This document shows positions 52,689-62,502 of a stretch of DNA of 64,000 bases, piece after piece (positions within the stretch are counted from its first letter, which is position 1; every line of letters begins with the position of its first letter). The translations under genes were made by a program, and so were the position numbers. Below the pieces are notes generated by a model. The model was not told the origin of the DNA. It did not search any database and was given only the letters and a program-made list of their open reading frames with translations. Origin of the DNA: Enterobacter sichuanensis. Lineage in GTDB: Bacteria; Pseudomonadota; Gammaproteobacteria; Enterobacterales; Enterobacteriaceae. The stretch is from NCBI RefSeq assembly GCF_002939185.1, contig NZ_POVL01000003.1, positions 118,997 through 182,996 of the forward strand, in the 5' to 3' direction.

Positions 52689-54017
52689 ATGACTGTAACG
52701 ACTTTTTCCGAACTTGAACTCGATGAAAGCCTGCTCAATGCCCTTGAGAGCAAAGGCTTTACACGCCCGACCGCCATTCAGGCAGCGGCCATTCCGCCTG
52801 CGCTTGAGGGCCGCGATGTGCTCGGTTCTGCGCCAACCGGCACGGGGAAGACAGCAGCCTATTTGCTGCCTGTGTTGCAGCATCTGCTCGATTTTCCACG
52901 TAAAAAATCTGGCCCGCCGCGTATTTTAATCCTGACGCCTACGCGCGAACTGGCTATGCAGGTTGCCGATCACGCGCGTGAACTCGCGGCGAATACGCAT
53001 CTGGATATTGCTACCATCACCGGCGGCGTTGCGTACATGAACCACGCCGAAGTGTTCAGCGAAAACCAGGACATCGTCGTGGCGACGACGGGCCGTCTGC
53101 TGCAGTACATCAAAGAAGAGAACTTCGACTGCCGCGCGGTTGAAACGCTGATTCTGGATGAAGCCGACCGCATGCTGGACATGGGCTTTGCCCAGGATAT
53201 CGAGCACATTGCCGGTGAGACGCGCTGGCGTAACCAGACGATGCTGTTCTCTGCCACCCTCGAAGGGGAAGCAATTAATGATTTTGCAGAGCGTCTGCTG
53301 GATGATCCGGTTGAAGTGTCTGCCACGCCGTCCACACGCGAGCGTAAGAAGATCCACCAGTGGTACTACCGCGCAGACAATCTTGAGCACAAGGTGGCGT
53401 TGCTTAAGCATCTGCTGAAGCAGGAAGAAGCTACCCGTACCATCGTATTCGTGCGTAAGCGCGAGCGTGTACACGAGCTGGCTGAAATGCTGCGTAATGC
53501 CGGCATCAACAACTGCTATCTTGAAGGCGAGATGGCGCAGATCAAGCGTACTGAAGGCATTAAGCGTCTGACCGATGGCCGTGTTAACGTGCTGGTTGCT
53601 ACCGACGTTGCCGCACGCGGGATCGACATCCCGGACGTCAGCCACGTCATTAACTTCGATATGCCGCGCAGCGGAGATACCTATCTGCACCGTATTGGTC
53701 GTACCGGCCGCGCGGGTCGCAAAGGTATTGCGATTTCACTGGTCGAGGCACATGACTACCTGCTGCTGAAGAAAATTGGCCGCTATGTTGATGAGCCGCT
53801 GAAAGCGCGCGTCATCGACGAACTCCGCCCGACCACACGTGCGCCGAGTGAGAAGATGACGGGTAAACCGTCCAAGAAAGCACTCGCGAAACGTGCTGAG
53901 CGAAAAGAGAAAGAAAAAGAGAAGCCGCGCGTGAAACAGCGCCACCGCGATACCAAAAATATTGGTAAGCGCCGTAAGCCAAGCTCTGCCGCGACAGAGC
54001 CAAAAACAGAAGAGTAA
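52689..54017 (+). CDS. srmB: DEAD-box RNA helicase SrmB
   Basis: Helicase acting early in 50S ribosome assembly. The 442-residue protein has the Q motif ([14 protein letters not shown]), Walker [21 protein letters not shown] ([10 protein letters not shown]), and the C-terminal motifs [12 protein letters not shown] and [12 protein letters not shown] lysine/arginine-rich tail follows, ending [12 protein letters not shown]. Divergent from trmN and followed by a terminator shared with grcA. Confidence 0.98.
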   Translation: MTVTTFSELELDESLLNALESKGFTRPTAIQAAAIPPALEGRDVLGSAPTGTGKTAAYLLPVLQHLLDFPRKKSGPPRILILTPTRELAMQVADHARELAANTHLDIATITGGVAYMNHAEVFSENQDIVVATTGRLLQYIKEENFDCRAVETLILDEADRMLDMGFAQDIEHIAGETRWRNQTMLFSATLEGEAINDFAERLLDDPVEVSATPSTRERKKIHQWYYRADNLEHKVALLKHLLKQEEATRTIVFVRKRERVHELAEMLRNAGINNCYLEGEMAQIKRTEGIKRLTDGRVNVLVATDVAARGIDIPDVSHVINFDMPRSGDTYLHRIGRTGRAGRKGIAISLVEAHDYLLLKKIGRYVDEPLKARVIDELRPTTRAPSEKMTGKPSKKALAKRAERKEKEKEKPRVKQRHRDTKNIGKRRKPSSAATEPKTEE

Positions 54018-54044
54018 AAAAAAGCCGGGAATCCCGGCTTTTTT
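54016..54044. terminator. Bidirectional terminator between srmB and grcA
   Basis: AAAAAAAAGCCGGGAATCCC continues as GGCTTTTTTA: a compact GC stem flanked by A and T tracts. Its left edge overlaps the srmB stop codon. Confidence 0.9.
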
Positions 54045-54065
54045 ATTCCACCCAGCCTGAAGCCA

Positions 54066-54449
54066 TTACAGGCTTTCAGTAAAGGTACGCGCGATAACGT
54101 CGCGCTGCTGCTCTGGGGTGAGAGAGTTAAAACGCACAGCATAGCCGGACACGCGAATGGTCAGCTGTGGATACTTCTCCGGATGCTCAACCGCGTCCAT
54201 CAGCGTTTCGCGGCGCAGCACGTTAACGTTCAGGTGTTGACCACCTTCCACGCGCACTTCCGGTTTCACTTCCATTGGGATTTCACGGTACTCGATCTCG
54301 CCCAGTTTGCTCACTGGCACGATTTCGTCTTCAGCAAAACCTGCTTTCGCGACGACACAGCGCGCTTCGTTTTTCTCACTGTCCAGCAGCCAGAAAGAGT
54401 TGAGCAGATCGTCATTTGCAGCTTTAGTAATCTGGATACCTGTAATCAT
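54066..54449 (-). CDS. grcA: Autonomous glycyl radical cofactor GrcA (YfiD)
   Basis: Small stand-in for the damaged C-terminus of pyruvate formate-lyase after oxygen exposure. The 127-residue protein has the glycyl radical site Gly102 in [14 protein letters not shown], very like the end of PflB. Two FNR sites in the 313-bp upstream spacer indicate induction without oxygen. Confidence 0.97.
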   Translation of the reverse strand: MITGIQITKAANDDLLNSFWLLDSEKNEARCVVAKAGFAEDEIVPVSKLGEIEYREIPMEVKPEVRVEGGQHLNVNVLRRETLMDAVEHPEKYPQLTIRVSGYAVRFNSLTPEQQRDVIARTFTESL

Positions 54450-54555
54450 GTGTTGCCTCCCTTAGGCTACATTAACTGATGCCGGCCTCGCGCGGCCAAT
54501 TGGTAAAACCATTGTTTCTTGTGTGTATATATATCATTCACACCCCGGTGATTTA

Positions 54556-54569
54556 TTGATTTAAATCAA
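54556..54569. promoter_or_regulatory. FNR site, promoter-proximal, upstream of grcA
   Basis: TTGATTTAAATCAA is a perfect FNR box. By comparison with E. coli yfiD it would sit at about -40.5, the activating position. Confidence 0.9.
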
Positions 54570-54608
54570 CAAAAACACCAACCACATAAAGAGTGTGGTC
54601 TGATTTTA

Positions 54609-54622
54609 TTGTTCCAGATCAA
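54609..54622. promoter_or_regulatory. FNR site, distal, upstream of grcA
   Basis: TTGTTCCAGATCAA is a near-consensus FNR box, 53 bp from the proximal one. E. coli yfiD has sites at -40.5 and -93.5, the same spacing, where occupancy of the upstream site tempers expression. Confidence 0.8.
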
Positions 54623-54762
54623 TTTTACGATCTTACCAATTCAACTTATAACGCATAATTTCAACACAAATTGAGTAACTTACGCCTATTTCCGCCTCTG
54701 ATTTTGCACCCGCGACTATAACGGTTAAGCTAGACGCAGAATGAGATCCGCAGGAGAGCGAG

Positions 54763-55452
54763 ATGACCACCCCGTTGACATGGCACGATGTGCTGGCAGA
54801 AGAGAAACAGAAACCCTACTTTATTAACACCCTCAGTACCGTTGCGGCAGAGCGACAGTCTGGCCAGACGATTTATCCTCCGCAGAAGGATGTTTTCAAC
54901 GCGTTTCGCTATACCGAGCTGAGCGATGTTAAAGTCGTTATCCTTGGCCAGGATCCTTACCATGGTCCGGGCCAGGCGCACGGGCTGGCGTTTTCCGTAC
55001 GTCCGGGCGTGGCTATCCCTCCTTCTCTGCTCAATATGTATAAAGAGCTTGAGGGAACCGTGCCCGGGTTTACCCGTCCCACTCACGGTTACCTGGAAAG
55101 CTGGGCGCGCCAGGGCGTGCTGTTATTAAACACCGTGCTCACCGTACGGGCGGGCCAGGCGCACTCGCACGCCAGCCTGGGCTGGGAAACGTTCACCGAT
55201 AAAGTCATCAGCCTTATTAATGAGCATCGTGAAGGGGTGGTATTTTTACTTTGGGGATCGCATGCGCAGAAGAAAGGGGCGATCATCGACCGTCAGCGTC
55301 ATCATGTCCTGAAAGCACCGCATCCGTCACCGCTGTCTGCACATCGCGGCTTCTTTGGCAGTAATCATTTTGTTCTGGCGAATGAATGGCTGGAAAAACG
55401 TGGCGAAACGCCGATTGACTGGATGCCTGTGTTGCCGGCAGAAAGCGAGTAA
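54763..55452 (+). CDS. ung: Uracil-DNA glycosylase Ung
   Basis: Removes uracil from DNA to start base excision repair. The 229-residue protein has the catalytic motif [18 protein letters not shown] with Asp64 and the DNA-intercalation/His motif [13 protein letters not shown]. Divergent from grcA and convergent with yfiF. Confidence 0.98.
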   Translation: MTTPLTWHDVLAEEKQKPYFINTLSTVAAERQSGQTIYPPQKDVFNAFRYTELSDVKVVILGQDPYHGPGQAHGLAFSVRPGVAIPPSLLNMYKELEGTVPGFTRPTHGYLESWARQGVLLLNTVLTVRAGQAHSHASLGWETFTDKVISLINEHREGVVFLLWGSHAQKKGAIIDRQRHHVLKAPHPSPLSAHRGFFGSNHFVLANEWLEKRGETPIDWMPVLPAESE

Positions 55453-55461
55453 GGTTTGAAT

Positions 55462-55482
55462 GTGCCGGGGCTGACCCGGCAC
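55462..55482. terminator. Hairpin between ung and yfiF
   Basis: GTGCCGGGGCTGACCCGGCA forms an 8-bp stem with a short loop between the convergent genes. There is no clear T tract, so it is only a likely terminator. Confidence 0.45.
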
Positions 55483-55491
55483 ATAAGAGGC

Positions 55492-56577
55492 TTATGCCTT
55501 ATTCTGACGCCACCATTCGGCCAGCAGTACGCCGGTCGCAACGGACACGTTCAGACTTTCCACATTACCTGTCCCGTCGATAGAAACGCTCAGATCCGCA
55601 CTGGAGAGCGCCGCGTCAGACAGACCATCGCGCTCCTGACCCAGCACCAGAACCATCTTGCGCGGCAGCGTCGCTTTAAACAGCGGCGTACCGGCATGGC
55701 TCGACGTTGTGACAATGGAATAGCCCGCTTTACGGAACTGCTCCAGGGCATCCAGAACGCTGTCGCCGGTGATCGGCTGAACGTGCTCGGCTCCGCCTTC
55801 GGCAGTACGGATCGCGGCGCCGGATTCCAGCAGCGCAGCATCCTGCAGCAGCACGCCTTTCACGCCAAAGTGCGCGCAACTGCGCATCATTGCGCCCAGG
55901 TTGTGCGGGTTGCCGACATCTTCCAGCGCCAGCACGCAGTCATCGGCATCCGCCTGGCTGACCCACTGCTGAACGGTTGTGCCGTTACGTTTTTTGATCA
56001 GGAAGCAAACGCCGCCGTGGTGCTCGGTTCCTGACGCTTTGGTCAGTTCGGCATCATCAACCACGTGGTAAGCTTTACGGTTTGCAGCCATCCAGCGCAG
56101 CGCTTCTTTAAAGCGCGGGGTTACGCTCTGGATAAACCAGGCGCGGACGATACACTCAGGACGGCTCTGGAACAGCGCCTGGCAGGCGTTCTCGCCATAT
56201 ACGCGGGTCTCTTCCGCACGCTGACGACGCAGCACTTCCGGGTCGATAAAGCTTTTACCGCTGATACCGCCGTGATCGGCTTTTTCTGGCGTCTCGTCAC
56301 CCGGCGCGCGCGAAACGGTGCGCCACGGGGAGGCGTTATCACGTGAGAAGTCATCGCGTTTGCGATCGTCACGTTTACGATCATCACGTTTGCGGTCATC
56401 ACCGCGGTTGTTTCTGTCATCGCGGGCGGGGCGACGGCCACCGTCTGCACGAGAAGACGCCGGACGCCCGCCACCTTTTCCGGTACGCGGATTTTGGGTG
56501 CGTTTATCAGAGTCATCATCACTGCGGACATACATCACTTTGACCTTGCCGCTTTTGTTTTTCATTTCGTCGTTCAT
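55492..56577 (-). CDS. yfiF: SpoU-family rRNA/tRNA methyltransferase YfiF
   Basis: SPOUT-superfamily 2'-O-ribose methyltransferase of uncertain RNA target. The 361-residue protein has a basic, disordered N-terminus ([20 protein letters not shown]), a substrate-binding domain and the SpoU catalytic motifs ([55 protein letters not shown]). About residues 55-75 hold a DDRKR repeat absent from E. coli YfiF, which is 345 residues. The ATG at 56577 matches the E. coli start. Confidence 0.94.
   Translation of the reverse strand: MNDEMKNKSGKVKVMYVRSDDDSDKRTQNPRTGKGGGRPASSRADGGRRPARDDRNNRGDDRKRDDRKRDDRKRDDFSRDNASPWRTVSRAPGDETPEKADHGGISGKSFIDPEVLRRQRAEETRVYGENACQALFQSRPECIVRAWFIQSVTPRFKEALRWMAANRKAYHVVDDAELTKASGTEHHGGVCFLIKKRNGTTVQQWVSQADADDCVLALEDVGNPHNLGAMMRSCAHFGVKGVLLQDAALLESGAAIRTAEGGAEHVQPITGDSVLDALEQFRKAGYSIVTTSSHAGTPLFKATLPRKMVLVLGQERDGLSDAALSSADLSVSIDGTGNVESLNVSVATGVLLAEWWRQNKA
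56351..56395. repeat. 15-bp tandem repeat inside yfiF
   Basis: Three 15-bp units (56351-56365, 56366-56380, 56381-56395) differ by one to three bases each and encode DDRKR three times; a degenerate fourth unit follows. Likely prone to copy-number change without frameshift. Confidence 0.9.
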
Positions 56578-56781
56578 GCTTTTCTCCACCAGCGCTGCGC
56601 GAAGCGCGCAGATTACCCGATGTGCCAGCGCATAGCCATAATTTCGTACAAAAGCCTGTGACTATTGTTCTCATTGAATAAAACGCATTGTTGTTTCAAA
56701 CAGGCTCATTGATAATATGTAACATATTGGAAACATAATCGGCGCACTGCCGCTGTCCCACGGCTCTATCAGAGGTTAGTT

Positions 56782-57201
56782 ATGAATACCGTATGTGCCA
56801 ACTGTCAGGCTCTTAATCGCATTCCGGACGATCGGATCGAAGATGGTGCGAAATGCGGACGTTGTGGCCATGAATTGTTTGATGGCGATGTCATTAACGC
56901 GACGGGTGCTACGCTGGACAAACTCCTCAAGGACGATCTTCCTGTGGTGGTCGATTTCTGGGCACCATGGTGCGGCCCGTGCCGAAACTTCGCGCCGATC
57001 TTTGAAGATGTCGCCGAAGAGCGCAGCGGTAAAATGCGCTTTGTTAAGGTCAATACTGAGGCGGAGCGTGAGCTTAGCGCGCGTTTTCAGATCCGCAGCA
57101 TTCCGACCTTTATGATCTTCAAAAAGGGTGAAGTGGTCGACATGCTCAACGGTGCGGTTCCAAAAGCCCCGTTTGATAGCTGGCTTAACGAATCACTGTA
57201 A
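56782..57201 (+). CDS. trxC: Thioredoxin 2 (TrxC)
   Basis: Zinc-containing thioredoxin used in oxidative stress. The 139-residue protein has an N-terminal zinc ribbon (Cys5, Cys8, Cys25, Cys28: [11 protein letters not shown] and CGRCGHELF) and the active site WCGPC (Cys64, Cys67). Divergent from yfiF. In E. coli it belongs to the OxyR regulon; a clear OxyR site was not resolved here. Confidence 0.97.
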   Translation: MNTVCANCQALNRIPDDRIEDGAKCGRCGHELFDGDVINATGATLDKLLKDDLPVVVDFWAPWCGPCRNFAPIFEDVAEERSGKMRFVKVNTEAERELSARFQIRSIPTFMIFKKGEVVDMLNGAVPKAPFDSWLNESL

Positions 57202-57206
57202 CATTC

Positions 57207-57229
57207 ACGGGGCACATCTTGTGCCCCGT
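57207..57229 (+). terminator. Hairpin after trxC
   Basis: ACGGGGCAC-ATCTT-GTGCCCCGT forms a perfect 9-bp stem 6 bp after the trxC stop codon. The following T tract is short, so efficiency is uncertain. Confidence 0.6.
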
Positions 57230-57270
57230 TCCCGCCTCTGCGAAAATAGGGTTTTTCCTCCATTTCGCCC

Positions 57271-57969
57271 ATGACAAATAACGCTGTTCTTCAATTACGC
57301 GCCGAGCGCCTTGCCCGCGCGACTCGCCCCTTTCTTGCCCGCGGCAATCGTATTCGTCGCTGTCAGCGCTGCCTGTTACCGCTGAAGGTTTGTCTGTGTG
57401 AGACGCTGGTCCCGGATACGGCAGAGAGTCGTTTTTGTCTGGTCATGTTCGATACTGAGCCGATGAAACCCAGCAATACGGGACGTCTGATCGCCGATAT
57501 TCTGCCGGATACCGCTGCGTTTCAGTGGTCCCGCACGGAACCCCCTCAGGCCCTGCTCGACCTGGTGGCAAGCCCGGACTATCAGCCGATGGTCGTTTTT
57601 CCCGCCTCTTATGCAGGGGCCGATCGCCAGGTGCTTTCGGTACCACCATCCGGGAAACCGCCGCTGTTTATTATGCTCGACGGCACTTGGACCGAAGCGC
57701 GGAAAATGTTTCGCAAGAGCCCTTACCTCGACGCCCTGCCGGTGATTTCTGTCGATCTTTCCCGCGTCTCCGCCTATCGGCTGCGTGAAGCGCATGCTGA
57801 CGGGCAATACTGCACCGCCGAAGTGGCCATAGCGCTTCTGGATTTAGCGGGAGATACCGCGGCGGCAGGTGCCCTGGGCAACCATTTCTCACGTTTCCGG
57901 GAGCGCTATCTGGCGGGAAAAACCGTTCATAAGGGCAGTGTCACAGCAACAGAGCCAGAAAGCGTTTAA
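57271..57969 (+). CDS. tapT: tRNA-uridine aminocarboxypropyltransferase TapT (YfiP, DTW domain)
   Basis: Adds the acp group to U47 of several tRNAs from S-adenosylmethionine. The 232-residue DTW-domain protein has N-terminal cysteines (CQRCLLPLKVCLC), the block FDTEPMKPSNTGRLIADIL and the family motif LDGTWTEARKM. It is followed closely by patZ, 35 bp away, in the same direction. Confidence 0.93.
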   Translation: MTNNAVLQLRAERLARATRPFLARGNRIRRCQRCLLPLKVCLCETLVPDTAESRFCLVMFDTEPMKPSNTGRLIADILPDTAAFQWSRTEPPQALLDLVASPDYQPMVVFPASYAGADRQVLSVPPSGKPPLFIMLDGTWTEARKMFRKSPYLDALPVISVDLSRVSAYRLREAHADGQYCTAEVAIALLDLAGDTAAAGALGNHFSRFRERYLAGKTVHKGSVTATEPESV

Positions 57970-58004
57970 AATCATCAGGTCGCTTGCATTCACAGGAGGC
58001 CTGC

Positions 58005-60668
58005 ATGAGCCAGCGAGGGTTAGAAGCGCTACTTCGTCCTAAATCCATTGCCGTCATCGGCGCATCAATGAAACCGGATCGTGCAGGCTATCTGATGATG
58101 CGTAACCTGCTGGCCGGTGGATTTAATGGCCCCGTCATGCCCGTCACGCCGGCTTATAAAGCGGTTCAGGGCGTACTGGCCTGGCCCGATGTGCAAAGCC
58201 TGCCTTTCGTGCCCGATCTTGCCGTACTCTGTACCAATGCGAAGCGAAATCCGGAACTGCTGGAATCACTCGGCAAGAAGGGATGTAAAACCTGCATTAT
58301 TCTCTCGTCTCCCCCTGAGCAAAAAAGCGAACTTCTGGCCTGCGCCAGCCGCTATCAGATGCGCATTCTTGGGCCAAACAGTCTGGGTCTGCTCGCTCCC
58401 TGGCAGGGGCTGAATGCCAGCTTCTCTCCGGTACCGATCCGCAAAGGCAAGCTCGCGTTTATTTCGCAGTCGGCTGCGGTATCAAACACCATTCTCGACT
58501 GGGCGCAGCAGCGTGAAATGGGATTTTCCTACTTCATTGCCCTGGGCGATAGCCTGGATATCGACGTTGATGAACTGCTGGATTTTCTCGCACGAGACAG
58601 CAAAACCAGTGCGATCCTGCTTTATCTTGAGCACCTTAGCGACGCCCGTCGCTTTGTATCGGCTTCGCGAAGTGCGTCGCGCAATAAGCCGATCCTGGTG
58701 ATCAAAAGCGGTCGCAGCCCTGCGGCCCAGCGTCTGCTGCATTCCCATTCCGGTATGGATCCCGCCTGGGATGCAGCCATTCAACGCGCGGGTTTGCTGC
58801 GGGTACAGGATACGCACGAGCTTTTTTCCGCCGTTGAAACGTTAAGCCATATGCGCCCGCTGCGCGGCGAGAAGTTAATGATAGTCAGTAACGGCGCCGC
58901 GCCTGCCGCCCTCGCGCTGGATGAACTGTGGCGCCGCTTCGGCAAGCTGGCAACCCTGAGTGAAGAGACGCTGCGGCGCCTGAGAGACGCGCTGCCGACC
59001 AGCGTGACGCCCGGCAACCCGCTTGATTTGCGCGATGACGCCAGCAGCGAGCGCTATATCAGCGCTATCTCCATTTTGCTGGACAGCCAGGATTTCGATG
59101 CGCTGATGATTATCCACTCCCCCAGCGCGGTCGCACCGGGCAGTGAAAGCGCGAGGGCGCTTATTGATGCCGTGCGTACTCATCCGCGAGGCAAATATGT
59201 CACCCTGCTCACCAACTGGTGCGGCGAGTTTTCCTCTCAGGAGGCGCGACGCTTGTTCAGCGAAGCCGGGCTGCCAACCTACCGTACACCGGAAGGCACT
59301 ATCACCGCGTTTATGCACATGGTGGAATATCGCCGCAACCAGAAACAGCTGCGTGAAACGCCGGCGCTACCCGGTAATCTGACGGCGAATACCGTCGACG
59401 TTCACCGCCTGTTGCAGCAGGCTATCGAAGAGGGGGCGACGTCGCTTGATACGCATGAAGTCCAGCCCATTCTGGGCAGTTACGGCATGCAAACCCTGCC
59501 GACCTGGATCGCCAGCGACAGCGCTGAGGCAGTACACATTGCCGAGCAGATAGGCTATCCGGTGGCCCTGAAGCTGCGCTCCCCGGATATTCCGCATAAG
59601 TCTGATGTTCAGGGGGTTATGTTATACCTGCGCACGGCGACAGAGGTGCAGCAGGCTGCAGATGCCATTTTCGATCGGGTCAAAATGGCCTGGCCACAGG
59701 CAAGGATCCACGGGCTGCTGGTGCAAAGCATGGCTAATCGCGCAGGGGCCCAGGAATTGCGGGTCGTGGTTGAACACGACCCCGTGTTTGGCCCACTGAT
59801 CATGTTGGGAGAAGGCGGCGTTGAGTGGCGTCCGGAAGAGCAAGCCGTGGTGGCATTACCGCCGCTGAACATGAATCTGGCGCGCTATTTGATCATTCAG
59901 GCAATTAAAAGCAAAAAGATCCGTGGCCGGAGTGCGCTGCGTCCGCTCGATATTGCCGGGTTAAGTCAGTTCCTGGTCCAGGTGTCTAACCTGATTGTAG
60001 ATTGCGCCGAGATCCAGCGGCTGGATATCCATCCGCTCCTTGCCTCCGGCAATGAGTTCACGGCGCTGGACGTGACGCTGGATATCGCGCCATTTGAAGG
60101 AGACAGCGAGAGCCGTCTGGCAATCCGTCCATATCCTCTGCAACTGGAGGAGTGGGTAGAGATGAAAAATGGAGAACGTTCGCTGTTCCGTCCTATTCTT
60201 CCGGAAGATGAACCCCAGCTGCGGGCCTTTATCTCTCAGGTCACGAAAGAGGATCTTTATTATCGCTATTTTAGCGAAATCAACGAATTTACCCACGATG
60301 ATTTAGCCAATATGACCCAGATCGACTACGATCGAGAAATGGCGTTTGTGGCCGTTCGTCGCTCTGATAAGGGGGATGAGATCCTCGGCGTTACGCGTGC
60401 TATTTCTGACCCGGATAACGTTGATGCAGAGTTTGCTGTACTGGTACGCTCCGACCTCAAAGGTCTGGGGCTGGGAAGACGGCTGCTGGAAAAACTCATC
60501 AGTTATACGCGAGATCACGGATTGTTACGTCTCAATGGCATTACTATGCCTAACAATCGCGGTATGGTGACCCTGGCGCGAAAACTTGGATTTGATGTTG
60601 ATATTCAGCTGGACGAAGGTATTGTTGCCCTGTCCCTGAGCCTGACATCAGCAGACAAACACGAGTAA
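58005..60668 (+). CDS. patZ: Protein lysine acetyltransferase PatZ (YfiQ/Pka)
   Basis: Acetylates lysines of acetyl-CoA synthetase and other proteins. The 887-residue protein has a large N-terminal domain resembling ADP-forming acyl-CoA synthetases (CoA-binding LRPKSIAVIGASMKPDRAGY; ATP-grasp part GYPVALKLRSPDIPHKSDVQ) and a C-terminal GNAT domain (about 735-880, RSDLKGLGLGRRLLEKLI). The N-terminal domain is regulatory rather than catalytic in relatives. The ATG at 58005 follows an AGGAGG ribosome site; an upstream start adds seven residues. Confidence 0.96.
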   Translation: MSQRGLEALLRPKSIAVIGASMKPDRAGYLMMRNLLAGGFNGPVMPVTPAYKAVQGVLAWPDVQSLPFVPDLAVLCTNAKRNPELLESLGKKGCKTCIILSSPPEQKSELLACASRYQMRILGPNSLGLLAPWQGLNASFSPVPIRKGKLAFISQSAAVSNTILDWAQQREMGFSYFIALGDSLDIDVDELLDFLARDSKTSAILLYLEHLSDARRFVSASRSASRNKPILVIKSGRSPAAQRLLHSHSGMDPAWDAAIQRAGLLRVQDTHELFSAVETLSHMRPLRGEKLMIVSNGAAPAALALDELWRRFGKLATLSEETLRRLRDALPTSVTPGNPLDLRDDASSERYISAISILLDSQDFDALMIIHSPSAVAPGSESARALIDAVRTHPRGKYVTLLTNWCGEFSSQEARRLFSEAGLPTYRTPEGTITAFMHMVEYRRNQKQLRETPALPGNLTANTVDVHRLLQQAIEEGATSLDTHEVQPILGSYGMQTLPTWIASDSAEAVHIAEQIGYPVALKLRSPDIPHKSDVQGVMLYLRTATEVQQAADAIFDRVKMAWPQARIHGLLVQSMANRAGAQELRVVVEHDPVFGPLIMLGEGGVEWRPEEQAVVALPPLNMNLARYLIIQAIKSKKIRGRSALRPLDIAGLSQFLVQVSNLIVDCAEIQRLDIHPLLASGNEFTALDVTLDIAPFEGDSESRLAIRPYPLQLEEWVEMKNGERSLFRPILPEDEPQLRAFISQVTKEDLYYRYFSEINEFTHDDLANMTQIDYDREMAFVAVRRSDKGDEILGVTRAISDPDNVDAEFAVLVRSDLKGLGLGRRLLEKLISYTRDHGLLRLNGITMPNNRGMVTLARKLGFDVDIQLDEGIVALSLSLTSADKHE

Positions 60669-60724
60669 GCTACTGGAAATGTTACCCACTTTGGACGGGA
60701 CTGGTGGTATCATTGTCCGCTTAT

Positions 60725-60747
60725 GTTGTTTGCATGGTACAAACAAC
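60725..60747 (+). repeat. Inverted repeat before pssA
   Basis: GTTGTTTG and CAAACAAC flank a 7-base spacer, 32 bp before the pssA ATG. It could be a protein-binding site or a leader hairpin; no assignment is possible. Confidence 0.45.
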
Positions 60748-60778
60748 CCTTCAATGAACAGAGAAGAAACGCACTGTG

Positions 60779-62134
60779 ATGTTGTCAAAATTTAAGCGTA
60801 ATAAACATCAACAACACCTTGCTCAACTACCGAAGATTTCTCAGTCAGTTGATGATGTAGAGTTCTTTTACGCTCCCGCGCATTTTCGGGAGACGCTTCT
60901 GGAAAAGATTGCCAGTGCCACGCGACGCATTTGCATTGTGGCGCTGTATCTTGAACAAGATGAAGGCGGGCGTGCGATCCTGAACGCACTTTATGAAGCC
61001 AAACGTCAGCGTCCAGAGCTGGATGTTCGCGTGCTGGTGGACTGGCATCGCGCTCAGCGAGGCCGTATCGGCGCTGCCGCTTCAAACACCAATGCTGACT
61101 GGTATTGCCGCACGGCGCAGGAAAATCCTGGCGTTGATGTGCCTGTTTATGGCGTGCCAGTCAATACCCGTGAGGCGCTCGGCGTCCTTCATTTCAAGGG
61201 CTTTATCATCGATGATAGCGTGCTTTACAGCGGCGCCAGTCTGAATGATGTTTACCTGCATCAGCTCGATAAGTATCGCTACGACCGTTACCATCTGATT
61301 CGCAATCCGCAGATGGCCGATATCATGTTCAACTGGGTTGATAAAAATCTGGTCCATGGCCGTGGCGTTAATCGTCTTGACGATCCTGAGCGTCCTAAAA
61401 GCCCGGAGATCAAAAATGATGTTCGCGCCTTCCGTCAGGAGCTGCGTGATGCGGTCTATCATTTCCAGGGTGATGCAAACAACGAAGAGTTATCCGTTAC
61501 CCCGCTGGTCGGGCTCGGTAAATCCAGCCAGCTGAACAAAACGATCTTCCATCTGATGCCGTGCGCGGAGCAGAAACTCACCATTTGTACGCCGTACTTC
61601 AACCTTCCTGCCGTGCTGGTGCGCAATATCATTCAGCTACTGCGCGACGGCAAAAAAGTGGAAATCATCGTCGGTGATAAAACCGCAAACGACTTCTTCA
61701 TTCCTGAAGATCAACCGTTCAAAATTATCGGTGCGCTGCCTTATCTCTATGAGATTAACCTGCGCCGTTTCCTGAGCCGTTTACAATACTACGTTAATAC
61801 CGACCAACTGGTTGTGCGTCTCTGGAAAGATGAAGACAACAGTTACCATCTGAAAGGCATGTGGGTAGACGATGAGTGGATGCTGCTGACAGGTAACAAC
61901 CTGAACCCACGCGCGTGGCGACTGGATCTGGAAAACGCTATCCTGATCCATGACCCTCAGCATGAGTTAGCCGCAAAGCGTGAACGTGAGCTGGAACTGA
62001 TTCGCACGCATACAACCGTGGTGAATCACTACCGCGAACTGCAGAGTATTGCCGATTATCCGGTGAAAGTTCGCAAGCTTATTCGCCGCTTACGTCGAAT
62101 CCGTATCGACCGACTTATCAGCCGTATTCTGTAA
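60779..62134 (+). CDS. pssA: CDP-diacylglycerol-serine O-phosphatidyltransferase PssA
   Basis: Makes phosphatidylserine, precursor of phosphatidylethanolamine; a peripheral enzyme bound to membranes and ribosomes. The 451-residue protein belongs to the phospholipase D superfamily with two HKD-type motifs, [17 protein letters not shown] and [19 protein letters not shown]. The ATG at 60779 matches E. coli; a GTG one codon upstream is in frame. A basic C-terminus ([17 protein letters not shown]) likely binds membrane. Confidence 0.98.
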   Translation: MLSKFKRNKHQQHLAQLPKISQSVDDVEFFYAPAHFRETLLEKIASATRRICIVALYLEQDEGGRAILNALYEAKRQRPELDVRVLVDWHRAQRGRIGAAASNTNADWYCRTAQENPGVDVPVYGVPVNTREALGVLHFKGFIIDDSVLYSGASLNDVYLHQLDKYRYDRYHLIRNPQMADIMFNWVDKNLVHGRGVNRLDDPERPKSPEIKNDVRAFRQELRDAVYHFQGDANNEELSVTPLVGLGKSSQLNKTIFHLMPCAEQKLTICTPYFNLPAVLVRNIIQLLRDGKKVEIIVGDKTANDFFIPEDQPFKIIGALPYLYEINLRRFLSRLQYYVNTDQLVVRLWKDEDNSYHLKGMWVDDEWMLLTGNNLNPRAWRLDLENAILIHDPQHELAAKRERELELIRTHTTVVNHYRELQSIADYPVKVRKLIRRLRRIRIDRLISRIL

Positions 62135-62141
62135 TATCCAG

Positions 62142-62165
62142 GCCCTGCCATCGCAGGGCTTTTTT
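62142..62165 (+). terminator. pssA terminator
   Basis: GCCCTGCCATCGCAGGGC followed by TTTTTT, 7 bp after the pssA stop and 13 bp before yfiM. Some readthrough into yfiM is likely given the short spacer. Confidence 0.85.
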
Positions 62166-62178
62166 ATGGAGCCCGTTG

Positions 62179-62502
62179 ATGCGTATTCCTCTGTTGCTGA
62201 GCGTGATCTTACTGAGTGGCTGTAGCCATATGGCCAACGATAACTGGTCCGGACAGGATAAAGCACAACATTTTCTCGCTTCCGCTATGCTGTCCGCCGC
62301 CGGTAATGAGTATGCGCAACATCAGGGATACAGCCGGGATCGGAGCGCGACGATTGGGCTGATGTTCTCCATCGGTCTTGGGGCGTCAAAAGAGCTGTGG
62401 GATAGCCGCCCCGCTGGGAGCGGCTGGAGCTGGAAAGATTTCGCCTGGGACGTCGCTGGCGCAACGACCGGCTATGCCGTGTGGCAGATGGCACACTATT
62501 AA
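62179..62502 (+). CDS. yfiM: YfiM family lipoprotein
   Basis: Small putative lipoprotein of unknown function. The 107-residue product has a signal ending in the lipobox LLSGC with Ser next, fitting outer-membrane sorting. The conserved core is [20 protein letters not shown] and [20 protein letters not shown]. The ATG at 62179 is preferred over a TTG one codon upstream. It overlaps the kgtP end by 4 bp on the other strand. Confidence 0.92.
   Translation: MRIPLLLSVILLSGCSHMANDNWSGQDKAQHFLASAMLSAAGNEYAQHQGYSRDRSATIGLMFSIGLGASKELWDSRPAGSGWSWKDFAWDVAGATTGYAVWQMAHY

Noticed and set aside
52557..52883. N-terminal extension of trmN by about 109 codons
   Set aside because: It runs through the divergent srmB promoter and coding sequence and has no counterpart in E. 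coli YfiC; the ATG at 52556 is the real start.
56640..56781. Possible OxyR site upstream of trxC
   Set aside because: AT-rich half-site-like blocks are present (around 56710-56740) but they do not match the spaced ATAG-CTAT pattern well enough to report.
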